Positions 1 through 8,891 of a stretch of 64,000 nt of DNA are shown piece by piece. Under the pieces are notes generated by a model. The model saw only the letters and a program-made list of their open reading frames with translations. It was not told where the DNA came from and made no database searches. The translations under genes were made by a program, and so were the position numbers. Source of the stretch: an uncultured Clostridia bacterium. Its GTDB lineage: Bacteria > Bacillota > Clostridia > UBA1381. Numbering within the stretch: position 1 is the stretch's first letter; every line of letters begins with the position of its first letter. Location: contig CANPXG010000001.1 in assembly GCA_947585795.1 (NCBI GenBank), positions 53,785-117,784 of the forward strand, read 5' to 3'.

Positions 1-749
1 TTTATGGGATAGTTCATGTACAGTATCTGTTTTTTGTTAAATAGCGTGTACTTGTACTTTTTCACTTTAAGTTTCTCGCCGTCGGGAGTGACGGCGTAAG
101 CCTCGATCGTAACGTCGCTTCTGTCGGTCGGCTTTAAACAGTCGGAGTGAGCTGTGAGCTTTATGTCAACGGACTTGTCGCGCGGGAAGATTTGAATGTT
201 GGACATGTGAAATATTTCGTCGCATCTAAGCTCGATACGTCCTATTATTCCGTTCCAAATCGACTGTGTGTCAACCGAGTAGCCGCTTGCCATTCCGTCG
301 ATGTTAAGCAGATTGCTGTTGTCGATGCGCAGCGTTACCGTATGAGTACCGCCCTTAACGCGGTTTGTGAGATCATATATGTGCGGTGTTGTTATTTCTA
401 TGATCTGTCGGTCGATCTTAACGCCGTCGAGCCACAGGTCAGAGGCGATATTTACGCGTTCCAAAAAGAGAGTTATGTATTTGTCCTCAAACTCCTCCGG
501 AAGTGTGAATTCGCGCTGAAGCCACAGCGGACCTATATACTCGTATGAGGGACGAAGAGCACGCACCGTTTCGTAATTATAGTCGTCCGACGGTGAAAAC
601 GGCTTACCAACTTTGTTAAGACATGCGTCGCCCGGCAGCGTAAAGTTTTCGTTTTTAAGACGACGCTCATAAAATTTTTCACGTATGCCAATATCCTCGA
701 GGTCGGTTTCATATCGCCATTGTCCTGATAAATCAATCGTATACATCAT
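1..749 (-). CDS. Glycoside hydrolase family 2 protein, N-terminal part (cut by window edge)
   Basis: Translating the minus strand from position 749 gives an open frame that runs off the window start, so only about 249 N-terminal residues are visible. They match the sugar-binding jelly-roll and the start of the Ig-like domain of GH2 enzymes (beta-galactosidase/beta-glucuronidase type). Visible features are an early SGQW motif, a GPLWLQREF stretch and the run GYSVDTQSIWNGIIGRIEL, which is typical of that domain. The catalytic TIM barrel would lie outside the window, so the substrate cannot be given. No signal peptide is visible, which suggests a cytoplasmic enzyme acting on imported oligosaccharides. 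The start codon overlaps the stop of the upstream DUF5107 gene (ATGA at 746-749), indicating translational coupling. ATG at 746 is an alternative start. Confidence 0.85.
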   Translation of the reverse strand, partial: MMYTIDLSGQWRYETDLEDIGIREKFYERRLKNENFTLPGDACLNKVGKPFSPSDDYNYETVRALRPSYEYIGPLWLQREFTLPEEFEDKYITLFLERVNIASDLWLDGVKIDRQIIEITTPHIYDLTNRVKGGTHTVTLRIDNSNLLNIDGMASGYSVDTQSIWNGIIGRIELRCDEIFHMSNIQIFPRDKSVDIKLTAHSDCLKPTDRSDVTIEAYAVTPDGEKLKVKKYKYTLFNKKQILYMNYPI

Positions 750-3700
750 TTCTTTTTACCTTTCGTCAGTTTTGATATTTCTATAAGTCCCTGATGGGAA
801 ACGTCCTCATTCAGTCCCGCATCTATGTACTTTGCGGCGTTTTCAAAGTCGCCAAGACCTATATAGCCGAGCGCCGTGAGAAATGCGCAGCTTACACGGT
901 TTTTCTTGTCAAGGTCAGAATCGAATATAAGGAAGTCCGGCAGTGACACGGCGAAGTAATCTATTTCGATATGGTCGTTCATATGCTCCAAGCCGTACGA
1001 GATAAGCGTGTTAAATTTACCCTTTGCCGCCCTCTCGTTGCCGAGAGCCTTAGCCGCCATAGCCTGATAGAAAAACATCTCGGGCGGTTGGTCGTTGTAG
1101 TAAACGGCGGAGGACAAGTCACCGCTGCCGCGAAGCGCCATTCTGTAACACTCGTCCGCCTTTATGTAGTCTATGTCCTTATATACCGACGCGAGCATAT
1201 AATATATGTCGTTATCGAGTGTGCCGTACAATTTGCCCTCTCCAAGATTTTCGGGATACGAAAGTGCGTCGTTTAAGTACTGCACCGCTGTATCGCAGTC
1301 CTTGTCGCAGGCGCGCTCCCACGCGAGATTTATAAGCGCCTTTTTATACTGCGCGGTTATTTTACCCTCTCCGCCTTCCCACGGGTGGAAGGTGCGCGAC
1401 ATGATCGCCTTGAGCGCCTTATCGTAGAAGCCCATGCTGTTTAGAAGCGTCACAAACTCCGTATACAAATCGTCACGCTCCGATAAAAGCTCCTGATTGT
1501 CCGCAAGAAGCTTCAGCCGCTTCTTTATAGGCACGTTGGTCTGCTTGTAAAGCCGGTCGAGCTCGTACAGTATGCGCGAATTGTCGGGCGCGATACGGAA
1601 CGCGCGTTCCATTTCCGTCACAGCTTTATCCTTATCCTTGAGCTTGTTGAAATACGCGAGCGACAAATTTCTGTGCACTATCGCGTTGGAACTGTCGAGG
1701 TCGTTTGATATGCTCCAGCACCTAAACGCCCTTTCCCACTGCCCCTTGTCGTAGAGAAGATCACCGAGCAGGTAGGGCGCTTTCGCGTCCTTCGGGTTAT
1801 GCGCCATAGCGTACTCGAGTACAAGAATATCGTTAAGACGGACGGGGAAGCAGTAATCACAGCTGCACTGTGCCGCCATGTCCAAGTCGACATCGCTTTT
1901 TGAATAGTACGCCATGTAGTAATGGAGCATGGCGTTATCAGCCTGTGAAATGAGCGCGAGTACCTTCGCCGCCTCATCGTAAAGACCGAACTCGTTGTAG
2001 TCGAGGGAAAGCTCTATATAGCTGTCAATATCGCTGCGCATTATCGTGGTAAGCTCGTTCAGCACGGCGAAATCGTCCGTCACGCGGTAGAGCTCGTAGC
2101 GGCAGCCGTAGTTTAGCGGATCTATTTCCATCGTTTCAAGCGCGAGCGCTTTCGCGTCCATCAGCTTACCCGTAAGACGCAGGAGCGTCGTTTTAAGGTT
2201 ACGCGCTTTTAAATTGCGCGTTCCCCGTGAAAGCGACTGCTCGACGAACTCGAGCGCGGCTTTAAAGTTGCCGCGCAGCGCGCTGATACAGGCGAGCTGG
2301 TAAAATCCCTTATCCTGCATATTTCCCGACCATATCGACTTGTAAAACGCGTCAAACGCCTCGTCGAACCTGCTCTGCTTGCGAAGCGCCAAGCCGAGAT
2401 TGTAATACGGCTCGCAGTCATAGGGGTTGGGATTTTTCCATGTGGATTTTTTTATCGCTTCTCTAAAATGTCTTTCCGCCTTTTCAAATTCTCCGTTGTT
2501 GTAGAGGTAGCGCCCGTAGGCGTTGTTCAGACGTATATCCGTCTTGTCGCGGTGAAGTCCCTCAAGGTAGTAGTCCTCGGGGCGGTACGTTGCGTGACGG
2601 TACTGCTCGAGGTGGAGCGCCGTAAGATACAATTCCTCAAGTGAATGTATATCCTTGGGCTTCGCGCACGGCTCGGCGGGGGAGGGCGTTTTTTCGTACT
2701 TTTTCGGTAACGGAGTGTACGAGCAGATTTCTTTGCCGTCCTCGTCCTTTACTGAAAGAGTAAGGTCGCATTCCTCGTCGCCGCTGAGCGTCACGACGGT
2801 GATGTACGGCGTTTCGGGAGATATTTCCGTTTTGTCGTTTATATACTTTTCAATTTTACCCGACAGCGATACCGTTATTTCTTTTTTGTCGGGCGAATAG
2901 ACGCTCACGAACGCTTTGCCGTCCGCCGTTTCAAGGTTGATCGCCGCTTCGATCGTGGCGTTTTTCACAGCGCCCGCGCATTTGTAGGGGAGGAAATACT
3001 GCGTAAACGTCTTTTCCTCGTATGGCGCGATAAATGTAAAATCGGGCTGGTTGTCGGTGAACATGCCCGTCATAAGCTCTATGTAGGGACCGTTTTCGTC
3101 CGTCAGGTTCCTGTCCCAAGCCTTGCCGAAGTCGCCGCTGCCCCACGTCCACTGCTTTTTGCCGGGTGAAATGTGGTGGTCGGCTATATGTAAAAGTCCC
3201 GCGTCCTTTTCGTAATCGTAGTTGCCGATAAAGTCGTAATCCGAGTGGTACGCCATGTACGACGTTGGTACGGGTATGTTCTTGTAGCGCGATATATCAA
3301 CGCCTTCACTGTAGTCCATTTTGTAGTACGTGCTCGTGGATATGGGGAAGCGGGAAACGTCGCGCTTGCCGTGATCCATAACGGCGTGTACGTCGGGCGG
3401 AAAAACGGACTTTGTGTAGTCGTTTACCGGTACGGCGGGGTTTGCCCACCAAAGGAATGTCTGCGGTCTGTCGGTCTGATTGTAAAGCTGTCCCTTGATT
3501 TCAAGATACGCCTTGCCCGGATATAGCGTGTACTTCGCCATACCCTTTGTGCGGTGCATTTTCTCTATCTCGCTCACAAATATCGTTGCGGAGCCGTCCT
3601 CGTTTTCACGTATTGTATAGTCAACGGGATCAAACGTTGAGGGGCGGTGGTGCTGGGGCCAGTTGAACTCGATGCCGCCCGAGATCCACGGTCCCGCAAG

Positions 3701-4015
3701 ACCGACAAGCGCGGGCTTTATCACCTCGTTATAGTATACCGCGTCGTAATTGTTCGTTTTGTCGAGTATGCGCTGTATTCTGCCGCCTATCTCGGGCAGA
3801 ACCATTACGAGCAGATACTCGTTCTCCATGTATACGGCGGTGTACATTTTGTCCGTCTTTTTGTCCGAAACGCTTTCGCATACGGGGTGCGGGTACACGC
3901 GTCCCGAGCTTCCCTGATATACGCGCTTTTCAAGGAACATCGGAATTTTGCTGTATTCGCCGGCTTCGTAGGTGGGTATCGTCACGTCCTGTACCCATAT
4001 TTTAACTTTATCCAT
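746..4015 (-). CDS. DUF5107 domain and tetratricopeptide-repeat protein
   Basis: A large protein of about 1,089 residues. The N-terminal third (roughly residues 1-400) resembles the DUF5107 family, in which I infer a beta-rich, mutarotase-like fold; visible pieces include EIGGRIQRI and NWPQHHRPS. The rest is built of tetratricopeptide-like helical repeats, for example AYGRYLYNNGEFEKAERHF and APYLLGDLLYDKGQWERAF. There is no signal peptide or membrane segment. Proteins of this family are commonly found beside glycosidases and sugar transporters, and here the gene overlaps a GH2 gene by 4 bases, so a role in carbohydrate handling is likely, but the biochemical function is unknown. I chose the ATG at 4015 because AAAGGA lies 9 bases upstream; ATG at 4021 is only 3 bases from it. 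Confidence 0.8.
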   Translation of the reverse strand: MDKVKIWVQDVTIPTYEAGEYSKIPMFLEKRVYQGSSGRVYPHPVCESVSDKKTDKMYTAVYMENEYLLVMVLPEIGGRIQRILDKTNNYDAVYYNEVIKPALVGLAGPWISGGIEFNWPQHHRPSTFDPVDYTIRENEDGSATIFVSEIEKMHRTKGMAKYTLYPGKAYLEIKGQLYNQTDRPQTFLWWANPAVPVNDYTKSVFPPDVHAVMDHGKRDVSRFPISTSTYYKMDYSEGVDISRYKNIPVPTSYMAYHSDYDFIGNYDYEKDAGLLHIADHHISPGKKQWTWGSGDFGKAWDRNLTDENGPYIELMTGMFTDNQPDFTFIAPYEEKTFTQYFLPYKCAGAVKNATIEAAINLETADGKAFVSVYSPDKKEITVSLSGKIEKYINDKTEISPETPYITVVTLSGDEECDLTLSVKDEDGKEICSYTPLPKKYEKTPSPAEPCAKPKDIHSLEELYLTALHLEQYRHATYRPEDYYLEGLHRDKTDIRLNNAYGRYLYNNGEFEKAERHFREAIKKSTWKNPNPYDCEPYYNLGLALRKQSRFDEAFDAFYKSIWSGNMQDKGFYQLACISALRGNFKAALEFVEQSLSRGTRNLKARNLKTTLLRLTGKLMDAKALALETMEIDPLNYGCRYELYRVTDDFAVLNELTTIMRSDIDSYIELSLDYNEFGLYDEAAKVLALISQADNAMLHYYMAYYSKSDVDLDMAAQCSCDYCFPVRLNDILVLEYAMAHNPKDAKAPYLLGDLLYDKGQWERAFRCWSISNDLDSSNAIVHRNLSLAYFNKLKDKDKAVTEMERAFRIAPDNSRILYELDRLYKQTNVPIKKRLKLLADNQELLSERDDLYTEFVTLLNSMGFYDKALKAIMSRTFHPWEGGEGKITAQYKKALINLAWERACDKDCDTAVQYLNDALSYPENLGEGKLYGTLDNDIYYMLASVYKDIDYIKADECYRMALRGSGDLSSAVYYNDQPPEMFFYQAMAAKALGNERAAKGKFNTLISYGLEHMNDHIEIDYFAVSLPDFLIFDSDLDKKNRVSCAFLTALGYIGLGDFENAAKYIDAGLNEDVSHQGLIEISKLTKGKKK

Positions 4016-4052
4016 AGTCATACATCCTTTCGGTGCAATTTGGTACATCTAC

Positions 4053-4081
4053 AGTATACACTATATTAAGGAAAAAAGCAA
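4053..4081 (-). promoter_or_regulatory. Sigma-A-type promoter of the DUF5107-GH2 operon
   Basis: On the minus strand TTGCTT (4076-4081) and TATACT (4053-4058) are separated by 17 bases and lie about 40 bases before the chosen start. No operator or cre-like palindrome is obvious next to it. Confidence 0.6.
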
Positions 4082-4085
4082 TAAA

Positions 4086-4110
4086 AAAGAGCGCCCGTGC
4101 GGCGCTCTTT
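4086..4110 (-). terminator. Rho-independent terminator of the 4148-6700 gene
   Basis: A 10-base-pair stem AAAGAGCGCC/GGCGCTCTTT with a 5-base loop lies 38 bases past the stop of the minus-strand SLH gene. On that strand it is followed by TTTATTGC. Confidence 0.75.
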
Positions 4111-4147
4111 GAGAGAGAAAAGAAATCTATCAAATATTAATGTGATA

Positions 4148-6700
4148 TTATCTTATAATAACTATTTCGCGAACAACGTTATCATATATTTTGAGGAATA
4201 CTCTGTTGTTTTCGTCCGCGTCATAGACATCGATGTTTGTAACATCGGCGGCTGTGACATTGTTTCTTGAGGCTAAGGTGTCAACGCTGTATACCGCCGC
4301 GTCGGTGGGTATAGCGTAGTTTGCCTCGCTGCCGCCGTTTACGGAAACGTTTATCGAGTCGTCAAATTTTTCCGTAACCTTGCCGTATACGGTTACAAGG
4401 TCTTCCGCCGGTAAAGCGATCTGTTCGCTGTCCTTGTTGTTTACATCGAGTAGCAGTCTTACGCTTACGATCTCATTTTTACCGTTTGTTTTGTACTGAA
4501 TAATGTCGCCCGTTTCAAGCTTGCCGCCGTTCTTTGTAAGAACGTTTGTGTTTGCCGCGTAGAGGGAAACCTCCTTGCTGTCCGTAAGCGCCTCGAGTAT
4601 GTCGGCGGGCTCGTCGTCGCCGTTTACGCCTCCAAGCACTTCCTTAACGACTGCTATGGAGGAGTTGGCGTCCGCGCTCAGCGTAGCCGATGTCACCACT
4701 ACCGCGCCGGCGGTGTAGTTGTTGGTCATATCGTAAACGAGCGCGCTGTAGAATTGACCGTCCTCGAACATATTCGTGTCTTTTACGGCGTAATTGTTTT
4801 CGCCTTCGGAAACGTCGAACACAACAGTGTCTTTGCCGATTTTAACGTTGCCGAGCTTTGAAAGCGCGGAAGTGTAAACGGCGTTTTCAAGCGAGTAATT
4901 ACGCGTAAATCTGTTTTCGTCCGCCGATGTGCTCGCTGTTGCGGTGCTTAAAGAGGTAAGCTTACCGGCGGAATTTACGCCGTATGTTACGAGCTGAGCG
5001 TTGGTTTTGCCGTTTTCGTCGGTTACTGCGCTTACCGCGTCCTCCGCTTTCACATTTTTTACGTCGTTGAATTTGATTTTATTGTTAGCCGTAAACGTTA
5101 ACTCCTCGTTGTTGGCGGTGAGAATACGGAACAAAGCTTCATCTCCGTTATCCGAGTAGTAGACCTTTGTGAGGTAGCCGTAATTGGTGCCGGCGCTTGG
5201 CGCTGATTTTACCGCCGCTATTTTTCCGTCAGCGTCGAGGCAGAATACGCCCTCGCTGCCCGCAGTTATATTTTTCGTGTAATTTTTCGCGATCTCGTAT
5301 CTTTCGCCGTTTATAACAACTCCGCGGCTGTCGAACGCGGTGACCTTACCCTCGACCGTATCCGTTGTCACGATAATGTCGCAGAGCGTGCCGTCAAGGC
5401 TTTTTGATACGGAAAGTACGTCATACTCCTTGAGGTCGGTGAGCGCCAAGTCCTCGAAGCCCTTAGTAATTCTGAAGCTTATATCGTCGTCCTCGTCAAG
5501 CTTTAATACCGTTTGGGAGTACTTGTCGCTGATTTTGTTTGAAATGACCTTGTCAACGACGATGTTTTCGTATGTTTTTACGGATATAACGTCGTATCTG
5601 TTATCTCTGTTTGTGTCAAGCAGCGTCATTTTACCCGATTTGTCGGAAAGGTTTATAAGCTCGTCGCTCATAGCGGCATATTTGCCGTTGTATATAAGAA
5701 CAGCGTTTGTGTCTATCAAGGCGGTTTGTGATTTGCTTGATTCGTCAAAGTACTCGACTGCTTTAACGCCGTTCTTTGTCGTAACCTTCGAGAAGTCGTC
5801 GGCGCTTAAGGTAAGCTCTTTATTTTGACTGCTTACCGGCATGGCGAGAATAAGCTTTTGCGTGCTGTCATTATATTCCTTGACGTAATAGTCAACGTTA
5901 AAGCCGAGCAAATCATTCGTGGAGTGCTCCGTTTCAAAGACTTTCCCGTTTATCATCACGCGGTTTTTACCGACACCTTCGCCGGAATTTAGCGAAGTGT
6001 TTTCGACTGCCGTGATTTGACCTCTGCTTTTGGTGACTTTCAATCTGTCCTTAAGAAGCGTTTTATCGGTAATTTCGTACTTTCCGTCGGACGAGTATCC
6101 GGTTTGTTCCATGAGGTTTACGCCGAGGGCGTTTTCGGTAAGGTACGCCACGTTGCCCCTCGAAATCTCCTGCGACGCTCCGCCGAGTACGTTGTCGCCG
6201 AGTCCGTTCGACATTCCCGTCTGCATATACCCAACGGGATAGCCACCCTTATCCTCCGCGGGGATAGTGTAGCCCGTCGCACGTACCATTATCGTCATCG
6301 CTTCCGCATAGGTAATGGGGGAGTTAGGTCTGAAATTACCGTCACCGTCACCCTCGATAATACCCTGCGATACAGCGAGGTTAATATATCCGTTCGCCCA
6401 GTGATCCGTCGATACATCGTCAAATACCTGCTGTCCTTTCGCCGTGCCTGCCGCGTCCTCAAGACCGAGCACATGCACCGCCATTTTCGCGACCTCAGAC
6501 CTTATAATGGTATCATCCGGTCTGTAATCGCCGTTTTCGTCGCCCACCATTATATCGAGGGCGGAAAGTACCGCTATAGGTTCCTCGTACCTCGTGCCGC
6601 GCACGTCATCGGACACAGCCGCGTTCACGGCGGGACATACCGACGCGAGAATACCGAGCGCCATAGCGGCGGATAAAGCTCTTTTCTTTATACTAAACAT
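4148..6700 (-). CDS. S-layer homology (SLH) domain surface protein
   Basis: An 850-residue secreted protein. The N-terminus MFSIKKRALSAAMALGILA followed by an Ala-rich cleavage region is a Sec signal peptide. Three SLH modules follow in roughly residues 30-200. The first two are clear (for example GDGDGNFRPNSPITYAEAM) and the third is more degenerate (ISRGNVAYLTENAL). SLH modules bind secondary cell-wall polymer, so the protein should sit on the cell surface. The remaining 650 residues are beta-rich repeats with many TAFDSRGVVING-like turns and no recognisable catalytic domain; they may be a structural or S-layer-type body. The start at 6700 has GGAGGA 7 bases upstream. It is divergent from another SLH gene. 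Confidence 0.85.
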   Translation of the reverse strand: MFSIKKRALSAAMALGILASVCPAVNAAVSDDVRGTRYEEPIAVLSALDIMVGDENGDYRPDDTIIRSEVAKMAVHVLGLEDAAGTAKGQQVFDDVSTDHWANGYINLAVSQGIIEGDGDGNFRPNSPITYAEAMTIMVRATGYTIPAEDKGGYPVGYMQTGMSNGLGDNVLGGASQEISRGNVAYLTENALGVNLMEQTGYSSDGKYEITDKTLLKDRLKVTKSRGQITAVENTSLNSGEGVGKNRVMINGKVFETEHSTNDLLGFNVDYYVKEYNDSTQKLILAMPVSSQNKELTLSADDFSKVTTKNGVKAVEYFDESSKSQTALIDTNAVLIYNGKYAAMSDELINLSDKSGKMTLLDTNRDNRYDVISVKTYENIVVDKVISNKISDKYSQTVLKLDEDDDISFRITKGFEDLALTDLKEYDVLSVSKSLDGTLCDIIVTTDTVEGKVTAFDSRGVVINGERYEIAKNYTKNITAGSEGVFCLDADGKIAAVKSAPSAGTNYGYLTKVYYSDNGDEALFRILTANNEELTFTANNKIKFNDVKNVKAEDAVSAVTDENGKTNAQLVTYGVNSAGKLTSLSTATASTSADENRFTRNYSLENAVYTSALSKLGNVKIGKDTVVFDVSEGENNYAVKDTNMFEDGQFYSALVYDMTNNYTAGAVVVTSATLSADANSSIAVVKEVLGGVNGDDEPADILEALTDSKEVSLYAANTNVLTKNGGKLETGDIIQYKTNGKNEIVSVRLLLDVNNKDSEQIALPAEDLVTVYGKVTEKFDDSINVSVNGGSEANYAIPTDAAVYSVDTLASRNNVTAADVTNIDVYDADENNRVFLKIYDNVVREIVIIR

Positions 6701-6775
6701 AAAATCCTCCTTTTCAGGGGACAACCCCTTTGACCGATCCTGTTTTATTGTGGCGTTATGTCAACCACAAAACAT

Positions 6776-6804
6776 ATGATACACGATAAAAACGTAGATT
6801 TCAA
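6776..6804 (-). promoter_or_regulatory. Promoter of the minus-strand SLH gene
   Basis: Minus-strand TTGAAA (6799-6804), 17-base spacer, TATCAT (6776-6781). The untranslated leader would be about 70 bases long. Confidence 0.6.
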
Positions 6805-6897
6805 GCTGTAATTTGTACCTAAAAAGGAATTATGTAAACTGAAATGGTTCTGAAAACGTAATTTAATCTGAATGTCACAGAAAACAAGAAAAATCTA

Positions 6898-6926
6898 TTG
6901 CAGAAAACAGCGTTTTATGTTAAAAT
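6898..6926 (+). promoter_or_regulatory. Promoter of the plus-strand SLH gene
   Basis: TTGCAG (6898-6903), 17-base spacer, TAAAAT (6921-6926), 40 bases before the start codon of the next gene. The 265-base gap between the divergent SLH genes contains little besides these two promoters. Confidence 0.6.
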
Positions 6927-6965
6927 CATATTATAGTAACTATGTGTACGGAAGGGAGAACTATT

Positions 6966-8813
6966 ATGAAAAAACTTATAAAAGCGTCGGCGGCGCTTCT
7001 TGTCACTTTGGCTGTGGCAATGCCCGTATTTGCCGCGCCGACGGATACAAACGCCTCCTCAAGATTCAATGATATAAACACGGAGAATTACGATTGGGCA
7101 AGACCGTATATAGACTCGATGGCGGAAAAAGGTCTTATTTCCGGCTACGAGGACGGTTCTTACAGACCTGATAACGACGTGACGCGCCTTGAGGCGATCT
7201 CGCTCTTCGCGAGAGCTATGGGCTCGGTGGACAAGGTCAACGACGAGATCATAGACATTGCTCACGAAAAATACGACAGCATCATCGATGGTTACGACCT
7301 TAAGTGGGGCGGCGACGAGGTCGCTTATATGCTCTATAAGGGCGCGTTAAAGAAGGCAGACCTTGACACTTATTTAAGAGGCAATGAGAAGGACACGCCG
7401 ATGAAGCGCTATGAGGCGGCTATAATCATAACAAAGGCAATGGGCGGCGAACAGGAAGCCCTTGCGGACTTGGGCGTGGTACTTGACTACACGGACGCGC
7501 GCGAGGTACCCTCGAACGCAATTCAGTACGTGGCGTACGCGACTGAGCAGGGAATAATGGAAGGTATGGGGGACGGTCTTTTCTCCCCGAACACTCCCGT
7601 TAAGAGAAGTCAAATGGCAGTCATGCTGTCGCGCACGGTCGACAAGACGGACTACTCGTTTGAAAAAGCTAAGCTTTTGAGCGTCAACGCGGACACAAGA
7701 ACGGTTGAGGTCGCGGGCGCTGACGGCGAGAGAAAGTCGTATACATACACGGATAGCACCGTAATGCGCAGCATGGGCGATGAAACGCAGCCCAAGGACT
7801 TCGCCGTAAATATAGACGTTATACTGACGCTTTCGGGCACGACGCTTGCGGGTATCGACTCCGTTGCATCGCTTCCCGATGAAACCGTAAGAGGTAAGTA
7901 CGTGAGCTACGCCACAACATCGGGTAAGACTACTCTCAGAATGACCGACGAGGAGGGAGAAACGCACAGCTATGAGTGCACTTCGGACGTTTCCGTAATG
8001 TATGACGGAAGCCCCGCCACGATAAGAAGCTTCACAAACGGCGACGTTATAACGGTTACTCTCGTAAACGGAAAGGCAGCGTCGATAATCGGTGAAACAA
8101 AGACAAGCACCATTTCGGGCGCGATCGTGGAAAGTCTTAACGTAGGCAACGGCATAACGATCACGATAAGCCACGGCAACAGCGCTTACGACGGTCAGAC
8201 ATACGATGTATCGAGTGACGTTACAGTAAAGAAGAATGACGCGACAGTCGGACTTGACAGCATATACGCGGGCGACAAGGTGAACCTCACGCTGGAATAC
8301 GGCGTTGTAACGAAGATAGTGGCGACTTCGACGAAGAAAACGATCGAGGGCACGATAAGGTCACTGACAATAGCCTCACCGCGCTCGACAATGATCGTGA
8401 GAGTTGACAATGAGGAGGTAACGTATGAGATACCCGCCGATGTGGAAATACTTATAAACGGCGAGGAGGGTACCCTGTATGACTTCAGAGTGGGCGATAT
8501 TGTTAAGCTCACGGTTGAGAGTGACGCGATAACAAGAATCGTGGCGACCTCGACACAGGAGTCCGCTGGCGATGTTACCGGCGTTGTAACGGATATTAAC
8601 ACGTCTTTCGGACTTATAAACGTTAAGCCCTCGGGCTCGGATACTCCGGTCGGCGTATTCTGCAAGGACGAGCAGACAACGTTTGTGACCGCCGACGGTA
8701 AATCAAAGAAGATGAAGGACGTAAAGGTAGGTCAGACCGTAGAGGTTAAAGGCACGGTATCGAACGGAGCCTTTGTCGGAAAGCTGTTTGTAATCGTTTC
8801 CGAAGCGAAATAA
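6966..8813 (+). CDS. SLH-domain surface protein with repeated beta-barrel modules
   Basis: A 615-residue exported protein. It starts with a typical signal peptide (MKKLIKASAALLVTLAVAM, cleavage near AFAA-type residues) and carries three SLH modules (about residues 30-220) that anchor it to the cell wall. The rest consists of about five repeats of 70 residues, each ending in a motif like GDKVNLTLEYGVVTKIVAT or GDIVKLTVESDAITRIVAT. These resemble the small OB-like barrels of DUF5666-type repeats. No enzymatic residues are recognisable. Start at 6966 is set by the signal peptide and a GGAAGGGAG ribosome site. Likely partner or paralogue of the divergent SLH gene. Confidence 0.85.
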   Translation: MKKLIKASAALLVTLAVAMPVFAAPTDTNASSRFNDINTENYDWARPYIDSMAEKGLISGYEDGSYRPDNDVTRLEAISLFARAMGSVDKVNDEIIDIAHEKYDSIIDGYDLKWGGDEVAYMLYKGALKKADLDTYLRGNEKDTPMKRYEAAIIITKAMGGEQEALADLGVVLDYTDAREVPSNAIQYVAYATEQGIMEGMGDGLFSPNTPVKRSQMAVMLSRTVDKTDYSFEKAKLLSVNADTRTVEVAGADGERKSYTYTDSTVMRSMGDETQPKDFAVNIDVILTLSGTTLAGIDSVASLPDETVRGKYVSYATTSGKTTLRMTDEEGETHSYECTSDVSVMYDGSPATIRSFTNGDVITVTLVNGKAASIIGETKTSTISGAIVESLNVGNGITITISHGNSAYDGQTYDVSSDVTVKKNDATVGLDSIYAGDKVNLTLEYGVVTKIVATSTKKTIEGTIRSLTIASPRSTMIVRVDNEEVTYEIPADVEILINGEEGTLYDFRVGDIVKLTVESDAITRIVATSTQESAGDVTGVVTDINTSFGLINVKPSGSDTPVGVFCKDEQTTFVTADGKSKKMKDVKVGQTVEVKGTVSNGAFVGKLFVIVSEAK

Positions 8814-8823
8814 TCCTGTAAAT

Positions 8824-8850
8824 AAGGGCGGAAAGGCTATTTCCGCCCTT
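8824..8850 (+). terminator. Rho-independent-like terminator
   Basis: An 11-base-pair perfect stem AAGGGCGGAAA/TTTCCGCCCTT with loop GGCTA lies 11 bases after the SLH gene stop. The U-tract is short, so termination may be partial. Confidence 0.65.
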
Positions 8851-8891
8851 TATTGCGAATATCGCAAATATATAATGCTGCGAGGTAAAAG

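Noticed and set aside
6017..6676. 219-residue plus-strand frame opposite the SLH gene
   Set aside because: It is the complement of a well-supported gene with signal peptide and SLH motifs; it has no motif or ribosome site.
7374..8174. 266-residue minus-strand frame opposite the second SLH gene
   Set aside because: Antisense shadow of the repeat region with no ribosome site or recognisable domain.
8100..8560. Repeated ATAGTGGCGACTTCGACG-like DNA in the second SLH gene as a possible DNA repeat or CRISPR-like array
   Set aside because: The copies are in-frame protein repeats (KIVATSTKK and RIVATSTQE) with about 210-base spacing and divergence, so they are explained by duplicated protein modules.
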